Below are positions 6,128 to 9,056 of a stretch of 9,056 nucleotides of DNA, piece after piece (positions within the stretch are counted from its first letter, which is position 1; the number at the start of each line of letters is the position of its first letter). The stretch is from positions 1-9,056 of the forward strand of contig JADYZI010000359.1 in assembly GCA_020853255.1 (NCBI GenBank), in the 5' to 3' direction. The notes under the pieces are model-generated. The model did not search any database, was not told where the DNA came from, and saw only the letters and a list, made by a program, of their open reading frames with translations. This stretch comes from Acidobacteriota bacterium (lineage in GTDB: Bacteria; Acidobacteriota; Blastocatellia; Pyrinomonadales; Pyrinomonadaceae). Both the position numbers and the translations under genes were made by a program.

Positions 6128-6460
6128 ATGAGCAGCGATTTCGACCAACTATCCGATTTTGAACTGGACGACGAAGAATTTTCGGACGAACTGTCTGAGT
6201 TCGAAGATTTCGACACCGATCTGGAAAACGTTCTTGTACGGACTGCCGTACTGCAAAAGAACAATATGGTCGCGCTCCTATGCATTAAAAGCGCTACCGC
6301 CGGTGCGGCCATTTGCCGCGTTGATCCTCGCGAAAACCACCCGGCCGTACAGCTCTATGACGATCCGACCGCCGCGCTTGAGTGGTTCACCAAAAGCCTG
6401 AGCACAAGCAAAAGGAACGGCTGGAGACTGGTTTACGACGGCCTTCCGCTTCAGGGCTAA
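6128..6460 (+). CDS. Hypothetical acidic protein (110 aa) directly upstream of coaX
   Basis: I do not recognise the family. The protein has two distinct parts. Residues 1-33 are extremely acidic: 16 of 33 are Asp or Glu, with no Lys or Arg, and hydrophobic residues (F5, F11, F18, F25, F28, with Leu between) recur so that F11, F18 and F25 are seven apart. Residues 35-110 look like a small folded alpha/beta domain (VRTAVLQKNNMVALLCIKSATAGAAICRVDP, then a helix DPTAALEWFTKSLSTSK and a strand WRLVYDGLPL). There is no signal peptide or membrane segment. Its stop abuts the coaX start as TAAATG, so the two are almost certainly co-transcribed and may be translationally coupled. The acidic tail could bind a basic partner or mimic nucleic acid, but nothing in the sequence decides this. 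The ATG at 6128 keeps the whole acidic region; there is no Shine-Dalgarno sequence. Confidence 0.75.
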   Translation: MSSDFDQLSDFELDDEEFSDELSEFEDFDTDLENVLVRTAVLQKNNMVALLCIKSATAGAAICRVDPRENHPAVQLYDDPTAALEWFTKSLSTSKRNGWRLVYDGLPLQG

Positions 6461-7246
6461 ATGCTGCTTGCGATCGACATTGGCAATTCCCTCACCAAAT
6501 TCGGCATTTTTGACTCGTCAACACTTGTCGACAAATTTTCCATTCCGACCGAACGCGATTACAGCCCGGATGAGCTTTTGTTCGATCGGCTGCGCAAAAA
6601 CGGCAGCCGGTTTCTGACGTATGACACTATTGCTGTATCCTCGGTCGTTCCGCAGTTGGAAGAAACCTTTCGCAAGGCATTCACAGCATCGCTCAATGTC
6701 ATTCCTTGCTTTATCGATCATACCTACGATCTCGGCCTGCAGATCAAATACAAACCCGCGTCGACTGCGGGTATCGATCGTTTGATCAATGCGTCGGCCG
6801 CCGCTGAAAAGTATGGAGCACCGGTCATTGCCTGCAGCTTCGGCACGGCGACCACGTTCGACGTGGTAAACGGCAAAATGGAATATCTTGGCGGCGCCAT
6901 CGCCCCCGGCCTCCGCGTGCTCAGCCATGCCCTCCATCTCAAAACGGCCAAGCTGCCGGAAGTAAACGTCGAAGAACCGGCTAAGGTGATCGGAGCGACA
7001 ACCGAAGCATCGATCAGTTCCGGTATTTTCTTCGGATACATCGGTATGGCCGAGGGCATCCTAAAACGAATGCTTGCCGAACTCGGCCGATCGGCGAAAG
7101 TGATCGGCACCGGCGGCTTCGCTCCGATCGTCGGCGGCAAGAGCAGCGTGATCGACGTAGTTGACGAGAATTTGACGCTCAACGGCATTAGGATGATCGC
7201 CGAACGGCGTGATCGGGCCCGCTCCGCCATACGCACAGGCGAGTAA
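6461..7246 (+). CDS. coaX: Type III pantothenate kinase
   Basis: CoaX phosphorylates pantothenate with ATP, the first committed step of coenzyme A synthesis, in the cytoplasm. It is an ASKHA-fold enzyme of typical length (261 residues). Motifs are the phosphate-binding AIDIGNSLTKFGIFD (4-18, with D6), SSVVPQLEETF (60-70), AGIDRLINASAA (103-114, D106 being the likely catalytic base), SFGTATTFDVV (126-136), GGAIAPGLRVLSHALHLKTAKLP (144-166), SSGIFFGYIGMAEGI (186-200) and GTGGFAPIV (216-224). One conserved position is unusual: the motif normally written DxGTA reads SFGTA, with Ser126 where most family members have Asp. The other motifs are intact, so the enzyme is probably active. The gene starts straight after the acidic protein's stop (TAAATG) and its own stop overlaps the next start by one base (TAATG), so three genes form one unit. 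Confidence 0.94.
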   Translation: MLLAIDIGNSLTKFGIFDSSTLVDKFSIPTERDYSPDELLFDRLRKNGSRFLTYDTIAVSSVVPQLEETFRKAFTASLNVIPCFIDHTYDLGLQIKYKPASTAGIDRLINASAAAEKYGAPVIACSFGTATTFDVVNGKMEYLGGAIAPGLRVLSHALHLKTAKLPEVNVEEPAKVIGATTEASISSGIFFGYIGMAEGILKRMLAELGRSAKVIGTGGFAPIVGGKSSVIDVVDENLTLNGIRMIAERRDRARSAIRTGE

Positions 7247-7698
7247 TGACCATTTACACCATCGGCCACGGACGCCACGCGTTCGACTATTTTCTCGATC
7301 TGCTTCGGCAATATGAGATCGAGTTTGTCTGCGACGTGCGAAGCATAGCCCGTTCACGGTGGCCGCAGTTCAACGGCGCGGTCTTACGCGAATTGCTGAA
7401 GGATAATAGGATCGGCTACGAGCATCTGCCCGAAACCGGCGGCCGTAACAAACCTAAACCTGAGGACCTTGCCCGCGGCCTCGACCGGATAATTGAGATC
7501 GCATCAGAGGTACGCACAGTGATGATGTGTTCCGAATCGCAGCCGCTCTCACATCACAAAATATCGCGCGCCAACTGTCATCGCGTCGGCATGCTCTCAC
7601 CCATGCTGCGAACCCGCGGCGTCGAGCGGATCATTCATATTTTGCCGGACGGCTCCGAGATCGAGTTCGATGAATCGGCACTGACCTGGACATGGTGA
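7246..7698 (+). CDS. DUF488 family protein
   Basis: A 150-residue DUF488 protein, a widespread family without an established reaction. The usual landmarks are present: YTIGHG (4-9), VCDVRSIARSRWPQFNG (28-44), IGYEHLPETGGRN (56-68), MCSESQP (94-100) and NCHRVGMLSPML (110-121), then the closing strand HILPDGSEIEFDE (131-143). The CSE and CHR motifs are the conserved core of the family and could form a metal- or thiol-based site; that is inference. The segment between them (LSHHKISRA) is longer than the few residues commonly seen. The start is set by the one-base overlap with the coaX stop (TAATG). A weak AGG lies six bases upstream. Confidence 0.9.
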   Translation: MTIYTIGHGRHAFDYFLDLLRQYEIEFVCDVRSIARSRWPQFNGAVLRELLKDNRIGYEHLPETGGRNKPKPEDLARGLDRIIEIASEVRTVMMCSESQPLSHHKISRANCHRVGMLSPMLRTRGVERIIHILPDGSEIEFDESALTWTW

Positions 7699-7782
7699 TC
7701 CGCAATTGCGGAATTGTTAATTGGTATTTCTCTGCTTCGCTCCGATAACCAAATTACAATTGGCAAGTTTCCAATTACCAAT
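7699..7782. repeat. Palindrome and AATTGGTA-type inverted repeats between DUF488 and the glycosylase gene
   Basis: TCCGCAATTGCGGA (7699-7712) is a perfect 14-base palindrome starting immediately after the DUF488 stop. It is followed by AATTGTTAATTGGT (7712-7725), which matches the reverse complement of ACCAAATTACAATT (7748-7761) at 12 of 14 positions, giving a second stem with a 22-base loop. CCAATTACCAAT (7771-7782) repeats the motif once more up to the ATG of the next gene. It may serve as an operator, as a structured leader, or as a decayed intergenic repeat. Confidence 0.5.
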
Positions 7783-8407
7783 GAAGCTTCTAAACACAAG
7801 ATCCTTAAAAAAGGCTACGGTCTGCCTCGCTGGCGAACATCCGGAACTTGAACGGGTTTATCAAGCCTACGGCGCGCCGCCGCTGTGGGGCCGCGAGCCC
7901 GGATTTGCGACCTTGCTGCAGATCATTCTTGAACAACAGGTTTCGCTCGCATCGGCCAAAGCATGTTTCGACAAGCTCGCCGCATACCTCGGCGAAGTTT
8001 CGCCAGAGACATTGCTTACATTGAATGACATTGAACTGAAAAAGATCGGCTTTAGCCGCCAGAAGACGGCTTATGCGCGGCATTTATCAGAGGCAGTTAT
8101 CGAAAAACGCATCGATCTCAACACTCTCGCCACGCTTCCGGACACCGAGGTTAAGGTACAGCTTACCAAACTAAAGGGCGTCGGCGAGTGGACCAGCGAC
8201 ATCTACCTGCTCATGGCACTGCTGCGGCCGGACGTTATGCCCAGAGGCGACATCGCCCTGCATGCCGCGTATCAAAAGTTAGCCGGCCTTGATGCTCGTC
8301 CGGCCTCGGAAGAGTTCATTGCAATTGCTGAGAAATGGAAACCGTTCCGCTCGGTTGCCGCCCGGCTCTTGTGGCATTTTTATCTGTCCGAGAAACGCCC
8401 ACGCTAA
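7781..8407 (+). CDS. DNA-3-methyladenine glycosylase II-like protein (AlkA-type, HhH-GPD superfamily)
   Basis: A 208-residue monofunctional HhH-GPD glycosylase that would excise alkylated bases in base-excision repair. Key parts are GFATLLQIILEQQVSLASAKA (41-61, the family's QQ-V/I-S helix), the helix-hairpin-helix LKGVGEWTSDIYLL (131-144), which grips the DNA backbone, and the catalytic aspartate D157 in MPRGDIALHAAY (153-164), placed as in AlkA. The C-terminal KWKPFRSVAARLLWHFY (185-201) is also typical. No FeS cysteine cluster and no catalytic lysine are present, so it is not an EndoIII/Nth or OGG-type lyase. It lacks the N-terminal domain of E. coli AlkA, as many short bacterial homologues do. 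I chose the ATG at 7781; an in-frame TTG at 7721 would add 20 residues encoded by repeat DNA and is unlikely. Confidence 0.9.
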   Translation: MKLLNTRSLKKATVCLAGEHPELERVYQAYGAPPLWGREPGFATLLQIILEQQVSLASAKACFDKLAAYLGEVSPETLLTLNDIELKKIGFSRQKTAYARHLSEAVIEKRIDLNTLATLPDTEVKVQLTKLKGVGEWTSDIYLLMALLRPDVMPRGDIALHAAYQKLAGLDARPASEEFIAIAEKWKPFRSVAARLLWHFYLSEKRPR

Positions 8408-8425
8408 GCAAGGCCCTGTTGTACA

Positions 8426-8986
8426 ATGGCGACAATGAAAATTTTGGACGTAGGCTGCGGCGCCAACAAATTTGAAGGCGCGATCGGTCTCGACAACAAC
8501 CCACGCACGTCGGCCGATGTTATCCATGACCTGGGCAATGTGCCGTATCCGTTCCCGGACAACGAATTTGATCTCGTCGTCTCGCGGCACGTTATCGAGC
8601 ATGTGCCGGATGTAATGGCCTTTGTTGGCGAACTTTACCGTGTTACCAAACACGGCGGCACGGTCCGCCTCGTCACGCCGCATTATACGAACCCAGACTG
8701 GGCGACCGATCCAACGCACCGAAATCATTTCAATTCATACAGTTTCAACACCTTTATGCCGGAGCGGGCGGTTTTCGATTTTTATACCGATATCCAGCTT
8801 AAACCGCTGAAAACCTACGTTTCGCTGCTAAACTTGTGGCGCGCGTTGGGAATTGAGTTCGCGGTCAACCTGGACCAGAGATCGCCAGGATTTCGCTTCC
8901 TGAGAAAGTTTTGGGAACATTATTTGAGCAGTATCGTTCGGGGAAAGGAGCTGCATTTTGAATTTGAGGTGATCAAAAAGCTTTGA
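8426..8986 (+). CDS. Class I SAM-dependent methyltransferase
   Basis: A 186-residue methyltransferase of the Methyltransf_11 type. SAM-binding motif I is ILDVGCGANKFEGAIGLD (6-23), ending in the acidic residue D23 that would hold the ribose. Motif II is FDLVVSRHVIEHVPD (48-62), and YRVTKHGGTVRLVTPH (71-86) forms the following strand. HRNHFNSYSFNTF (98-110) resembles methyltransferases found in cell-surface polysaccharide loci, but the substrate cannot be read from the sequence. The C-terminal part (115-186) is basic and aromatic. The start could be 8426 or the in-frame ATG at 8435, three codons later; the second leaves MKILDVGCG, an equally common family start. The gene lies 18 bases after the glycosylase stop. 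Confidence 0.9.
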   Translation: MATMKILDVGCGANKFEGAIGLDNNPRTSADVIHDLGNVPYPFPDNEFDLVVSRHVIEHVPDVMAFVGELYRVTKHGGTVRLVTPHYTNPDWATDPTHRNHFNSYSFNTFMPERAVFDFYTDIQLKPLKTYVSLLNLWRALGIEFAVNLDQRSPGFRFLRKFWEHYLSSIVRGKELHFEFEVIKKL

Positions 8987-9056
8987 ACTATCAACCGAAG
9001 ATAGCAAACTATTTCAACCATTTAGCTCATCTTTACACGTGGATAGTCGGATACAA
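8983..9056 (+). CDS. Start of a further gene, truncated by the window end
   Basis: A TTG at 8983 overlaps the methyltransferase stop as TTGA, the same arrangement as an ATGA overlap. It opens a frame that runs without a stop to the end of the window. The 24 complete codons read as LNYQPKIANYFNHL followed by AHLYTWIVGY, a protein-like mix with amphipathic character. No ATG is available in this frame before the edge. The family cannot be named from so little. If real, it is coupled to the methyltransferase and probably acts with it. Confidence 0.45.
   Translation, partial: MNYQPKIANYFNHLAHLYTWIVGY

Noticed and set aside
6724..7311. 195-codon open frame on the - strand
   Set aside because: It is the antisense shadow of coaX.

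Overview
The window is a compact, forward-coding stretch of moderate-to-high GC bacterial chromosome. Every supported gene lies on the + strand with short gaps or start/stop overlaps. Only one gene (551) has a strong Shine-Dalgarno sequence. The gene set is egtB-egtD, a free-standing biotin ligase, a VanW-domain protein, coaX, DUF488, an AlkA-type glycosylase and a small SAM methyltransferase. That set, together with hairpin-rich intergenic DNA, suggests Acidobacteriota, perhaps Blastocatellia. This is inference from general resemblance, not a phylogenetic placement.

Layout. 1-550 has no gene I can support. It holds a foldable segment at the edge, a CACGAA/TTCGTG-rich low-complexity stretch, and a stem-loop ahead of the first gene. 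551-1707 is a two-gene unit: a 68-residue unknown protein overlapping (ATGA) an exported HEAT-repeat protein. 1786-4909 is egtB, egtD and birA in a row. EgtB and EgtD are the two core enzymes of ergothioneine synthesis: EgtD trimethylates histidine to hercynine and EgtB forms the C-S bond. BirA attaches biotin to carboxylase carrier domains. 5016-5843 is a VanW-domain protein. 5826-6075 is a multi-hairpin, REP/BIME-like intergenic element that overlaps the 3' end of the VanW gene. 6128-7698 is a tightly packed trio: an acidic small unknown protein, type III pantothenate kinase (coaX) and a DUF488 protein. 7781-8986 holds an AlkA-like DNA glycosylase and a SAM methyltransferase, followed by the start of another gene running off the end.

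Functionally this is mostly ordinary metabolism: thiol antioxidant, biotin, CoA and base-excision repair. I do not see a convincing new defence or mobile system. The items most worth a second look are the inverted-pair hairpin element invading the VanW stop codon, the Asp-to-Ser change in the DxGTA-type motif of CoaX, the cytosolic-looking VanW protein, the D/E-rich protein coupled to coaX, and the structured leaders at 485-528 and 7699-7761.
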